From the NCBI RefSeq assembly GCF_000814325.1, contig NZ_JPHF01000001.1:372001-436000 (forward strand): a stretch of 64,000 bases of DNA, given 5' to 3'. The DNA is from Flavihumibacter sp. ZG627. Its GTDB lineage: Bacteria; Bacteroidota; Bacteroidia; Chitinophagales; Chitinophagaceae. The position numbers were made by a program, and so were the translations under genes. Of the stretch, positions 44,772 to 53,102 are shown one piece after another (positions within the stretch are counted from its first letter, which is position 1; each line of letters starts with the position of its first letter). A model generated the notes under the pieces. It was not told the DNA's origin and searched no databases. It worked only from the letters and a program-made list of their open reading frames with translations.

Positions 44772-45653
44772 TTAATGATTAATCGAAAGTTTACGACTTC
44801 TTCTTATTTGTGGTAATTTCAGGGCGATCTTTTTAGCCAGGTTGAGGTTAATGTAATAATCCTCTTTTCTGCCTGTAATTATTGCCTGGAATGAAGCAAC
44901 CATATGCCGGGCTATTCGCCGGGTACAAAATCTTATCCATCCATCCCGATTCACATCACAGGCATAAACAAGGAATTGCGTGAATATTCTATCAGTTTTC
45001 TGTTGCTTTGATAGTTCAGCCTTAACATCCTGAACCCTGTCGTGCCATATTACTGCGTCAGTGCAAATCCCTATCTTGTAATTATTATAGATTACACGTT
45101 GTGCATAGTTCCAATCCTCTCCATAATGAAAAAATATGGGGTCAAACTCACCAGTCTTACGTATGCAGTCAGCAGTTAACATCCAGGCGGCAGCATTTAC
45201 AAAGCTGGTTTCATAGATCCCTTCTGAATATTCTCTGGAGTACCTGTCAATATAACTCTTGAAATTTGTATCCGTTGCTGTTCCATTGCCGTTAAAATGA
45301 TAAGGACTCATTATTCCAAATTCGCTGTGAAGCTCAAGGCTTTTACAAAGAAGTTTAATGGTGTCGGGTGCAATCCAGGCATCCTGGTTTAAAAGGAAAA
45401 CCAGCTCCGCTTTCTCTTCCATTGCCATGCTCATTCCTATATTGTTCGCCTGCCCGAAGCCAAGATTCTTTTCAGATTTTATGAGGCGAACGGCAGGATA
45501 ATTTTCTTCGATATACTGGCAGGTTTGATCAAATGAATGATTGTCAATTACTATAATATCTACCGGTATCAAACTGTTCTCTAAACTGGAAAGGCATTTG
45601 TCAATCCATTGCATCCCGTTGTAGGTGACAACTATTACAAAAACCCTTTTCAT
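44772..45653 (-). CDS. Glycosyltransferase family 2
   Basis: 293 residues, GT2: VFVIVVTYNGMQWIDKCLSS, IIVIDNHSFDQT, KNLGFGQANNIGMSMA and VFLLNQDAWIA, then FFHYGEDWNYAQRV. The pattern is that of rhamnosyl-type GT2 enzymes. The gene stands alone between the outer-membrane module and a gene of unknown function. Confidence 0.9.
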   Translation of the reverse strand: MKRVFVIVVTYNGMQWIDKCLSSLENSLIPVDIIVIDNHSFDQTCQYIEENYPAVRLIKSEKNLGFGQANNIGMSMAMEEKAELVFLLNQDAWIAPDTIKLLCKSLELHSEFGIMSPYHFNGNGTATDTNFKSYIDRYSREYSEGIYETSFVNAAAWMLTADCIRKTGEFDPIFFHYGEDWNYAQRVIYNNYKIGICTDAVIWHDRVQDVKAELSKQQKTDRIFTQFLVYACDVNRDGWIRFCTRRIARHMVASFQAIITGRKEDYYINLNLAKKIALKLPQIRRSRKLSINH

Positions 45654-45765
45654 AAACCCAAAGTTGTAATCTATGTCGGATGGTTGAACATAACTTCCAT
45701 TAAGGTTTTATGACATTTCGTAGAGCTAGTTTATAAAATGATAATATTAGCATTCCTGAATTTTA

Positions 45766-46485
45766 ATGAGTTTGCAAAGGATTGATAAATTAATGGCATC
45801 TAATTTTTGTAATCCAATTGTTTTTCCACTGCAGTTTCAGAACCTCCGGCAAATGCCGATACCGGCTGAATTGATGCAATATATTAGTGACCCTAAAATA
45901 ACAAGGCCCCTTACTGCACTGGACTTTCAATTTCAGAATTATCTAGATAAATTTAAGTTCAGTCAGAACCCGTCTGCCCAGGTGCAATATTTATTTCTGG
46001 ATAGCATTTTACTGTCCACTGAATTAATGGCAGAAAGGTTGGTGCACCTGTTATTTGATATGTGGTGGACTGACCCCGCCTTCACATTGCAGAAAAGCAT
46101 TTTTGTTGAAGCAATGCGGCAAAGAAAAGGGTTTGATGCAGGGCTCTATGATCCTGATAGAAAGTTTCTTTCCTTCAAATATGATGGCAAAGCTGGATTT
46201 TCCCCTTCCCTTCAAAAATTCCATGAAATATTTTTAGACCGCCTCACTAACCATTCCGTTTATTCAGATAAAAAAAGCCTGAATGATTTAATTGAAATTC
46301 TCAATTATCTTTTTTTTGCTCCTCATATAACTAGATACTCTTCCTCGCAATCTGAATTCATATGCCTCGTTTTACACTTTAATGCCGATAAATATATATT
46401 TGAACGGTTTACCCACTGGCTAACTGTAAAAAATAGGCGAACCGCCCGCACCGTTTTCCAATCTGTTAATCAACAATTTTTATAA
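45766..46485 (+). CDS. Protein of unknown function
   Basis: 239 residues, no signal peptide or membrane segment; largely helical by appearance, with aromatic-rich patches. I do not recognise a family. It ends 70 nt before crtI and precedes the box upstream of it, so it is not part of the crt transcript. Base composition resembles that of the glycosyltransferase regions. Confidence 0.6.
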   Translation: MSLQRIDKLMASNFCNPIVFPLQFQNLRQMPIPAELMQYISDPKITRPLTALDFQFQNYLDKFKFSQNPSAQVQYLFLDSILLSTELMAERLVHLLFDMWWTDPAFTLQKSIFVEAMRQRKGFDAGLYDPDRKFLSFKYDGKAGFSPSLQKFHEIFLDRLTNHSVYSDKKSLNDLIEILNYLFFAPHITRYSSSQSEFICLVLHFNADKYIFERFTHWLTVKNRRTARTVFQSVNQQFL

Positions 46486-46521
46486 CAGCAGCTTTTTTTG
46501 AACTATTTTGAAAGCATAAAC

Positions 46522-46550
46522 GTTTAACTATATTGTAGCGATATTTAAAC
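46522..46550 (+). promoter_or_regulatory. GTTTAA-N17-TTAAAC box upstream of crtI
   Basis: GTTTAA (46522-46527) and TTAAAC (46545-46550), 17 bp apart; the right half is CGATATTTAAACA, identical to that of the merR box (12034-12046). It ends only 5 nt before the crtI start codon. The location suggests control of the whole carotenoid operon by the MerR/ECF pair at 12-13.5 kb. Confidence 0.7.
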
Positions 46551-46555
46551 AGATT

Positions 46556-48046
46556 ATGGGCAAAAAGGTTATTATTATAGGTTCTGGTTTTGCTGGCATG
46601 TCGGCCGCAGCATTTATGGCGAGAGCAGGATGGGATGTAACCGTCATCGAAAAGAATGACCAGCCGGGTGGCCGGGCTCGCCAATGGAAACAGGATGGCT
46701 TCACCTTTGACATGGGACCTTCCTGGTACTGGATGCCCGATGTTTTTGAAAGATTCTTCCAGCAGTTCGGAAAAAAAGTGTCAGACTATTATGCACTCGA
46801 GCGTCTGGATCCTTCTTATCGTGTGTATTGGAGCGATGAAGAGGAGAGATGGAGAGATGGAGGGATGGATATTCCCGCGGGGTTGCCTGCGTTGAAAGAG
46901 TTATTCGAAAGTATTGAAGCTGGAGCAGGTGCGAAGCTTGAGCAGTTCATGGAAGAAGCGGCTTTCAAATACCGCGTAGGTATGCAGAAGCTGGTACATA
47001 AACCCGGTCAATCGCTCACCGAATTCATAGACCTCGATATAGTTAAAGGAGTTTTCAAACTCGACGTCTTCACTAACATGAAGGCGCATGTACAGAAATT
47101 CTTTAAAGATCCAAAACTCAAGCAGTTGATGGAGTTCCCCGTGCTATTCCTAGGCGCCATGCCCGAAGATACTCCCGCCCTCTACAGCCTGATGAATTAT
47201 GCCGATGTGGTGGGCGGCACCTGGTACCCCAAAGGCGGTATGTACAGCATCGTGGATGCCATGTACAAACTCGCCAAAGAACAGGGCGCCAAATTCCTTT
47301 TCAATGAAACTGTCACCTCCATAGAATTGCATGCATCTACTGCCCGCTCAGTTTCCACTGACCGTGGCCGTTATGATGCCGATGTCGTTATAGGAGGGGC
47401 CGACTACCACCATATCGAAAGCGTACTGCTCCCTGAAACACATCGCTCCTATTCAGAGCAGTACTGGGATAGCAGGGTAATGGCACCAAGTTGTTTGCTT
47501 TACTACGTTGGACTGAATAAAAAACTCGAAGGGATCCACCACCATAGTTTGTTCTTCGATACTTCTCTTCACCAGCATGCCCGGGAGATCTATGCCGATC
47601 CGCAATGGCCTTCTGCCCCTTTGTTCTATGTGAGCGCAACATCTGTTTCTGATTCTACCGTTGCGCCTGAAGGTTGCGAAAACCTCTTTTTGCTGGTGCC
47701 TGTTGCGGCGGGACTGAACGGAGACACCGAAGAAGTGCGTGAAAAATATTTTGATCTTATCATTGGCCGACTTGAAAAGCATCTTGGGCAATCTGTTCGC
47801 GATGCTATAATTCTGAAAAGAAGTTTTGCACAATCTGATTTTGTGCGTGATTATAATTCGTTTAAGGGAAATGCCTATGGACTAGCTAATACACTTAAAC
47901 AAACTGCCATCCTCAAGCCAGGATGTCGGAGTAAAAAGGTAAATAACCTCTTTTTCACCGGCCAATTGACGGTTCCCGGTCCGGGTGTTCCACCCAGCCT
48001 CATCAGCGGTGAACTGGTAGCCAAAGAAGTGATTAAGAATTTTTAG
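46556..48046 (+). CDS. crtI: Phytoene desaturase
   Basis: 496 residues. The N-terminal FAD-binding motif is [17 protein letters not shown] with E-x-N-DQPGGRA; [14 protein letters not shown] follows and the C-terminal end has [21 protein letters not shown], the CrtI signature. It desaturates phytoene to lycopene using FAD at the membrane. Residues 96-105 ([10 protein letters not shown]) are encoded by three GRGATGGA octamers, an unusual insertion; the frame is preserved because the tract is exactly 24 bp. First gene of the carotenoid operon. Confidence 0.95.
   Translation: MGKKVIIIGSGFAGMSAAAFMARAGWDVTVIEKNDQPGGRARQWKQDGFTFDMGPSWYWMPDVFERFFQQFGKKVSDYYALERLDPSYRVYWSDEEERWRDGGMDIPAGLPALKELFESIEAGAGAKLEQFMEEAAFKYRVGMQKLVHKPGQSLTEFIDLDIVKGVFKLDVFTNMKAHVQKFFKDPKLKQLMEFPVLFLGAMPEDTPALYSLMNYADVVGGTWYPKGGMYSIVDAMYKLAKEQGAKFLFNETVTSIELHASTARSVSTDRGRYDADVVIGGADYHHIESVLLPETHRSYSEQYWDSRVMAPSCLLYYVGLNKKLEGIHHHSLFFDTSLHQHAREIYADPQWPSAPLFYVSATSVSDSTVAPEGCENLFLLVPVAAGLNGDTEEVREKYFDLIIGRLEKHLGQSVRDAIILKRSFAQSDFVRDYNSFKGNAYGLANTLKQTAILKPGCRSKKVNNLFFTGQLTVPGPGVPPSLISGELVAKEVIKNF
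46846..46869 (+). repeat. GRGATGGA octamer tract inside crtI
   Basis: GAGATGGA, GAGATGGA, GGGATGGA: three contiguous units, reverse complement of the intergenic TCCATCYC tracts. It encodes part of residues 97-105 of CrtI. Confidence 0.85.
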
Positions 48047-48074
48047 TTATCTTAAAACCTGCCTAACCACGCTT

Positions 48075-48911
48075 ATGATGCAATTGTTCCATACTGTTTC
48101 TGAGGTTTGTAGTCGCGTTACCACAGAACGTTACAGTACCTCTTTCTCTTCAGCCATCAAGCTGTTGCACCACGATCTGCGCCAGCCTATCTTCAATATT
48201 TATGGACTCGTGCGCTTTGCTGATGAGATCGTTGATACATTCCACGATCACGACAAAAGCCTGCTGCTGGCAGAATTCAAGCAACAAACCTATGATGCCA
48301 TAGAAAGAAAGATCAGCCTTAATCCCATCCTCCATAGCTTCCAGCTTACCGTGAATGCCTACAATATTGACCATTCTCTTATTGATGCATTCTTCCGTAG
48401 CATGGAAATGGATCTGGATAAAAAAGCCTACGATCACCAGGGCTATATCGACTATATATATGGTTCCGCAGAAGTGGTTGGACTCATGTGCCTCTATGTT
48501 TTCTGTGAGGGCGACCGCCAGCTTTACGACAAACTAAAAGGATCGGCACGATCCTTGGGCGCTGCTTTCCAGAAAGTGAATTTCCTGCGCGACCTGAATG
48601 CTGATTTCAAGCAGCTCGACAGGGTTTACTTTCCAGGTTGTGATTTTACTAATTTCACCGACTGTGATAAAACAAAAATTGAAGCCGATATCCAGGCCGA
48701 TTTTGATGAAGCCTATAATGGCATCATGCAATTGCCGGTAAAAGCGCGATTTGGTGTGTATGTGGCCTATAAATATTATCTCTCCTTATTCCGCCGCATT
48801 AAACGCATCAAGCCCGCACGCATCATGCAGGAAAGGGTTCGGGTCCCGGATTATAGAAAGGCAGCGATCGTGCTGAGGGCAGGGGTGAAGCAGCAACTGG
48901 GGATGATGTGA
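48075..48911 (+). CDS. crtB: Phytoene synthase
   Basis: 278 residues. Two Asp-rich motifs are seen: FADEIVDTFHD and FLRDLNADFKQLDR, which bind Mg-diphosphate in squalene/phytoene synthases, with ERYSTSFSSAIKLL before them. It condenses two geranylgeranyl diphosphates to phytoene. It lies 28 nt after crtI. The stop codon TGA falls in the first unit of an octamer tract. Confidence 0.95.
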   Translation: MMQLFHTVSEVCSRVTTERYSTSFSSAIKLLHHDLRQPIFNIYGLVRFADEIVDTFHDHDKSLLLAEFKQQTYDAIERKISLNPILHSFQLTVNAYNIDHSLIDAFFRSMEMDLDKKAYDHQGYIDYIYGSAEVVGLMCLYVFCEGDRQLYDKLKGSARSLGAAFQKVNFLRDLNADFKQLDRVYFPGCDFTNFTDCDKTKIEADIQADFDEAYNGIMQLPVKARFGVYVAYKYYLSLFRRIKRIKPARIMQERVRVPDYRKAAIVLRAGVKQQLGMM

Positions 48912-48968
48912 TGGAGGGATGGAGAGATGGAGGGATAGAGGAGAGATGGAGAGGTGGAGGGATGGAAG
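48909..48968 (+). repeat. GRGATGGA octamer tract between crtB and idi
   Basis: About seven irregular units (TGATGGAG, GGATGGAG, AGATGGAG, GGATAGAG and so on) beginning at the crtB stop codon. They would read as MERWRD-type peptide in the idi frame, but the idi start is better placed at 49021. Confidence 0.8.
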
Positions 48969-49020
48969 AGAAATTTTAGTAGAAAAAAACAAAATTATTT
49001 TGGAGAATTTGGTGAAAAAT

Positions 49021-49548
49021 ATGGATGTGGTTCTGGTTGATGCATTGGATCATGAGTTGGGTACAATGGAAAAAATGGCTGCTCATGAGCAGGGTGTCCT
49101 GCACCGAGCATTCAGTGTATTCATCTTCAATGCCAGTGGACAAATGCTTTTGCAACAACGCGCCCTCGATAAATACCATAGCGCAGGCCTCTGGACCAAT
49201 GCCTGCTGCAGCCATCCTTATCCGGGTGAAGCTGTAGAAGAGGCCGCCCTCCGCAGGTTACAGGAAGAAATGGGCTTTACCACACCCCTGCAGAAAGCTT
49301 TCGATTTCATTTACCGCGCCGGCTTTAATAATGGCCTTACCGAACATGAGTTCGACCATGTTTTTGTTGGTGAATTCAGCGGACTGGTAAATCCGGATCC
49401 CGTTGAAGTAAATGAGTATTGTTACCTTTCGATAGAAGAAATTGAATCATCTTTGCAAAACCATCCCACCCGCTATACCGCCTGGTTCCACCTGGCATTT
49501 CCAAGGGTGAAGGAATGGAGAAAAAAATCAGCAGTATGTATTGGCTAG
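49021..49548 (+). CDS. idi: Isopentenyl-diphosphate delta-isomerase (type I)
   Basis: 175 residues from ATG 49021, the usual Idi length; the upstream frame only crosses the octamer repeat. The Nudix-like core is visible: LHRAFSVFIFN, LWTNACCSHPYPGE with the catalytic Cys/His set, ALRRLQEEMGF and EHEFDHVFVGEF with the catalytic Glu. It interconverts IPP and DMAPP to feed prenyl chain synthesis. It overlaps crtZ. Confidence 0.95.
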   Translation: MDVVLVDALDHELGTMEKMAAHEQGVLHRAFSVFIFNASGQMLLQQRALDKYHSAGLWTNACCSHPYPGEAVEEAALRRLQEEMGFTTPLQKAFDFIYRAGFNNGLTEHEFDHVFVGEFSGLVNPDPVEVNEYCYLSIEEIESSLQNHPTRYTAWFHLAFPRVKEWRKKSAVCIG

Positions 49549-50021
49549 TTTATATAGGAATTGTGGTTGGAACGTTTTTAGTGATGGAAGGCATAACCTG
49601 GTTAACTCATCGTTACGTAATGCACGGGTTTCTCTGGTACCTGCATGAAGATCACCATAAAAAGGGGCCGGGTTTTTTTGAGAAGAACGACTGGTTCTTC
49701 GTGATATTCGCCGTTCCAAGCTTTCTGATGATACTATATGGTACCCTTCAACCCCTTTACTGGTTGCAGGCCGTTGGCTTCGGCATCATGTCTTACGGAC
49801 TCGCCTATTTTCTCGTACACGATATCATCATCCACCAGCGCTTCAAATTTATGAGTCGCTCTAACAATATCTATGTTCGTGCCATCCGCTGGGCGCACAA
49901 GATGCACCATAAGCATATCGGTAAAGAACATGGTGAATCTTTCGGCATGCTCATGGTGCACCAGAAATATTGGGAGAAGGTCAAAAAAGACCGTGAAAAC
50001 ACCCTTTCCAGGGGTAAATAA
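49536..50021 (+). CDS. crtZ: Beta-carotene hydroxylase (fatty-acid-hydroxylase superfamily)
   Basis: 161 residues from ATG 49536; an ATG at 49515 adds seven residues, but the family normally begins near MYW. Membrane-bound di-iron motifs are complete: HRYVMHG, HEDHH, HDIIIHQRF and HKMHHKH. It hydroxylates the beta-ionone rings to zeaxanthin-type products. It overlaps the idi gene by 13 nt. Confidence 0.9.
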   Translation: MYWLVYIGIVVGTFLVMEGITWLTHRYVMHGFLWYLHEDHHKKGPGFFEKNDWFFVIFAVPSFLMILYGTLQPLYWLQAVGFGIMSYGLAYFLVHDIIIHQRFKFMSRSNNIYVRAIRWAHKMHHKHIGKEHGESFGMLMVHQKYWEKVKKDRENTLSRGK

Positions 50022-50053
50022 TCTCCCTATCTTGTCTAGGCCAAAACAAGATT

Positions 50054-51238
50054 ATGCCCCCACAATATTTTTTCGAACTTCTTGATCCCGACTCCACACA
50101 CGATTATGATTACGTGTTCTGCGGAGCCGGATTATCCTCTCTGAGCCTTCTCATGCGAATGCTCCAGAGCGAGGAGTTTAAGGATTGCAGGTACCTGCTG
50201 GTCGACAAAGACCAGAAGAAGGTAAACGACCGCACATGGTGCTTCTGGGAAAAAGGAGAGGGTTTCTTCGATTCAATTGTACACAAAAGATGGGATAAGG
50301 TCTGGTTTCATGGCGAGGGGTTTTCTAAGCAATTCAACATCGCACCCTACCAGTATAAGATGATCAGGGGCATCGACCTTTACCAGCATTGTCTCAACAT
50401 CCTGGTAAAAAAAGAGAATGTTCGTATCATCTTTGAACCCATCAGCAGCATCACCAATCTCAAAGGCAAAGGGGTAGTTGAATTGCATAACGGGGTGCGC
50501 TTCGGGGCCCGTAAATGGCTTTTTAATTCCATCCCATTTGACAAGCCAAAAGCGGAGCCCGGCACCCATTACCTGAAACAACATTTCAAAGGCTGGTTCA
50601 TAGAAACGGCAGCACCTTTTTTTGATCCCTCTTCTAATACGCTGATGGACTTCCGCGTAAACCAGGAGCACGGAACCACTTTCGTTTATACCATGCCGTT
50701 GGATGAAACCCATGCCCTTATTGAATACACCCTTTTCACTGAAAACCTTCTGCAACAAGAGCAATACGATGAAGGCTTAAGGAACTATATTAGTGACTAC
50801 CTGCAACTCAATGATTATTCCATTAAAGAGGAAGAATTCGGGGTGATTCCCATGACGGGTTTTACATTTCCCGAGCGGGATGGTAATATTGTTTATATAG
50901 GAACTGCCGGTGGACAAACCAAGCCTTCCAGTGGATACACCTTCCAGTTTGTTCAGCAACATAGTGCCGCCATTCTGCGTTCACTATTGAAGAAGGGGCA
51001 TCCCTTCCCCCCTAAGCAACATGGCGGAAGGTTCCGTTTCTATGACAACGTGTTGCTGGATGTGCTGGTGAATGAAGACCTGCCGGGAGATAAGATCTTT
51101 ACCCGGCTTTTTGAACGAAATAGTGCCCAGCGCATATTCAGGTTCCTCGACAATCATTCTTATCTGCCAGAAGAGCTGCTGCTCATTAGCAGTCTGCCTA
51201 CCATGCCCTTTTTAAGAGCCGCCCGGCGGGTAATATAG
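50054..51238 (+). CDS. crtY: Lycopene beta-cyclase (CrtY family)
   Basis: 394 residues. The dinucleotide-binding start is YVFCGAGLSSLSLLMRML, followed by NDRTWCFW, characteristic of CrtY/L cyclases, and MDFRVNQ, IPMTGF, GTAGGQTKPSSGYTFQF further on. It closes the ends of lycopene to beta-carotene. Last gene of the crt operon, giving a complete path from IPP to zeaxanthin except for GGPP synthase, which is not in the window. Confidence 0.9.
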   Translation: MPPQYFFELLDPDSTHDYDYVFCGAGLSSLSLLMRMLQSEEFKDCRYLLVDKDQKKVNDRTWCFWEKGEGFFDSIVHKRWDKVWFHGEGFSKQFNIAPYQYKMIRGIDLYQHCLNILVKKENVRIIFEPISSITNLKGKGVVELHNGVRFGARKWLFNSIPFDKPKAEPGTHYLKQHFKGWFIETAAPFFDPSSNTLMDFRVNQEHGTTFVYTMPLDETHALIEYTLFTENLLQQEQYDEGLRNYISDYLQLNDYSIKEEEFGVIPMTGFTFPERDGNIVYIGTAGGQTKPSSGYTFQFVQQHSAAILRSLLKKGHPFPPKQHGGRFRFYDNVLLDVLVNEDLPGDKIFTRLFERNSAQRIFRFLDNHSYLPEELLLISSLPTMPFLRAARRVI

Positions 51239-51268
51239 ATTTGCCTTAAATTACGGCTGTGTAGCTAA

Positions 51269-51865
51269 ATGCACAACCCATTCAGCATGAGTATAAATAT
51301 CAATGAACTTCTCACCGTCACCTTCACGCTGTTTGCCATCATTGATATTCTCGGCTCTATACCCCTCCTGATCTCACTCAAAACCAGGATGGGTGCCATC
51401 CATGAGTTAAGGGCAACACTTATTTCAGGTGGATTGATGCTATTATTCCTGCTCACCGGCGAAAAATTCCTGCAGATCCTGGGCCTTGACGTCAGCTCTT
51501 TTGCTGTGGGCGGTTCCATTGTGATCTTTATCCTTGGACTTGAAATGGTACTTGGCATAGAATTTTTTAAATCAGATGGGGATATAAAGTCGGGCACTGT
51601 AGTGCCCATTGCATTTCCCCTGATCGCGGGTTCGGGAACACTAACCACCATCATTTCACTGCAAGCCAACTACAATACGCTTACAGTGGCGATGGCCATC
51701 ATATTAAATCTTGTTGTAGTGTATATAGTACTCAGGTCATTGGATTACATAGAAAAACTCATCGGTCCTGCCGGATTACTGGCCATCCGTAAGTTTTTTG
51801 GTGTAGTTTTGCTCGCCATTGCGGTAAAAATATTTGCCACCAATGCAGCAGGATTAATAAAATGA
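51269..51865 (+). CDS. MarC family integral membrane protein
   Basis: 198 residues with six membrane segments. FAIIDILGSIPLLISL near the N-terminus and the VVPIAFPLIAGSGTLTTIIS motif are those of MarC/UPF0056. Despite the name, no antibiotic efflux is established for the family. A second Met (51287) could be the start. It is on the same strand as the crt operon, 30 nt downstream. Confidence 0.85.
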   Translation: MHNPFSMSININELLTVTFTLFAIIDILGSIPLLISLKTRMGAIHELRATLISGGLMLLFLLTGEKFLQILGLDVSSFAVGGSIVIFILGLEMVLGIEFFKSDGDIKSGTVVPIAFPLIAGSGTLTTIISLQANYNTLTVAMAIILNLVVVYIVLRSLDYIEKLIGPAGLLAIRKFFGVVLLAIAVKIFATNAAGLIK

Positions 51866-51872
51866 TCCAACC

Positions 51873-51944
51873 GGCCTCGTAGTACAATGGATAGTATAAG
51901 AGTTTCCGAAGCTCCAGATCCAGGTTCGATTCCTGGCGAGGCCA
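51873..51944 (+). tRNA. tRNA-Arg(CCG)
   Basis: A full cloverleaf can be folded: acceptor GGCCTCG (51873-51879) with CGAGGCC (51937-51943), D-stem GTAC/GTAT, anticodon loop TTCCGAA with anticodon CCG at 51906-51908, and T-arm CCAGG-TTCGATT-CCTGG. One mismatch (A-C) is at the top of the anticodon stem. The discriminator is A and CCA is not encoded. Confidence 0.95.
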
Positions 51945-52068
51945 CCCATAATCCATCATATTCCTCCGAATGCATAATTCGGCTGTAAATCCTTCCTTTT
52001 ACAGTGAAAATCCTTTAATTTAAATGTAGAGCCCGATATCAGATGAGTTTAAATTTGAATTATTGTGG

Positions 52069-53070
52069 ATGAAAATGAATGATCGGATCCCTGAATCTCC
52101 TCCTGTGATAACGCCAGTGCCTACTGGTACAATCAGGCCATTGTGGTCGGTCATGATACCGGCATATAATTGCATGGAATTCCTGAAACAGGCCATTGCA
52201 AGCGTTCTTGAACAAGCTCCAGCTGAAGATATAATGCAGATTGAAGTGGTGGATGATGCCAGCACAGATGGTAATATTAAGGAGCTGGTTGAAACTATAG
52301 GAAAGGGAAGGGTTTCTTATTTCCGTCAACCGGAAAATGTTGGAAGCTTAAGGAATTTTGAAACCTGCCTTAACAGGTCTCGGGGACATTTAATCCATTT
52401 ACTGCATGGCGATGATTTGGTGTCGCCAGGATTTTACCAGGAAATGGGATCTGTAATGGAGAAATTCCCTGAAGCGGGCTCCGCCTTTTGTAGCTATTCC
52501 TTTATTAATAAAGATTCGCAGGTCACTTCACTGGCTAGTCCAATAATGGATAAAGCAGGTATTATTGAGGATTGGTTAGAAAAAGTCGCAGTAATTAACT
52601 ATCCACAACCACCTTCTGTTGTTGTTCGTCGTTCAGTCTATGAACACCTTGGCGGTTTTTTTGCAGCTCATTATGGTGAAGATTGGGAAATGTGGTGCCG
52701 TATAGCAGCAAATTACCCTGTAGCATATACACCTAAATGTCTTGCCAAATACAGGATTCATTTTAATAATATTAGTACCAAGGCATTGTTATCGGGGCAA
52801 AGTGTAGCAGACATCAATAAATTGATCGGAATCATCCAGCAATACCTTCCCTTAAATAAAAGAAAGAAAATCCGGAATAAATCAAAGCATAATTTTTCTA
52901 CTCACTTTGCATCAATTGCCCTTAGGAACTTTTATGGTGACAAAGACAAATACTTAAAACTTGCATACAAATCATTCCTGATGGACAGGAATCGAACCAC
53001 TTTTTACTTTTTAACTAAAATTGTACTTAGCTATTTTGTTCAGGTGAATACTACCCATAATAAGAGTTAA
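52069..53070 (+). CDS. Glycosyltransferase family 2 (tandem copy 1)
   Basis: 333 residues; ATG 52069 is the likely start (TTG at 52063, another ATG at 52075). GT2 core: WSVMIPAYNCMEFLKQAIAS, QIEVVDDASTDG, LHGDDLVSPGF and HYGEDWEMWCRI. It is about half identical by eye with the next gene (shared opening RPLWSVMIP.YNC). First gene of the second glycan locus, after the tRNA. Confidence 0.85.
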   Translation: MKMNDRIPESPPVITPVPTGTIRPLWSVMIPAYNCMEFLKQAIASVLEQAPAEDIMQIEVVDDASTDGNIKELVETIGKGRVSYFRQPENVGSLRNFETCLNRSRGHLIHLLHGDDLVSPGFYQEMGSVMEKFPEAGSAFCSYSFINKDSQVTSLASPIMDKAGIIEDWLEKVAVINYPQPPSVVVRRSVYEHLGGFFAAHYGEDWEMWCRIAANYPVAYTPKCLAKYRIHFNNISTKALLSGQSVADINKLIGIIQQYLPLNKRKKIRNKSKHNFSTHFASIALRNFYGDKDKYLKLAYKSFLMDRNRTTFYFLTKIVLSYFVQVNTTHNKS

Positions 53071-53102
53071 TAAAATTTACGAAATCTAAAGCTTTATAGA
53101 AT

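Noticed and set aside
48919-49020. 34-codon N-terminal extension of Idi (MERWRD-rich)
   Set aside because: It is a translation of the octamer repeat; Idi proteins normally begin near MDVVLVD.
50273-50764. 163-aa open frame antisense to crtY
   Set aside because: No recognisable domain and fully inside a conserved cyclase gene.
51873-51944. tRNA-Arg as integration site of a mobile island
   Set aside because: I see no integrase and no repeat of the tRNA 3' end in the window.
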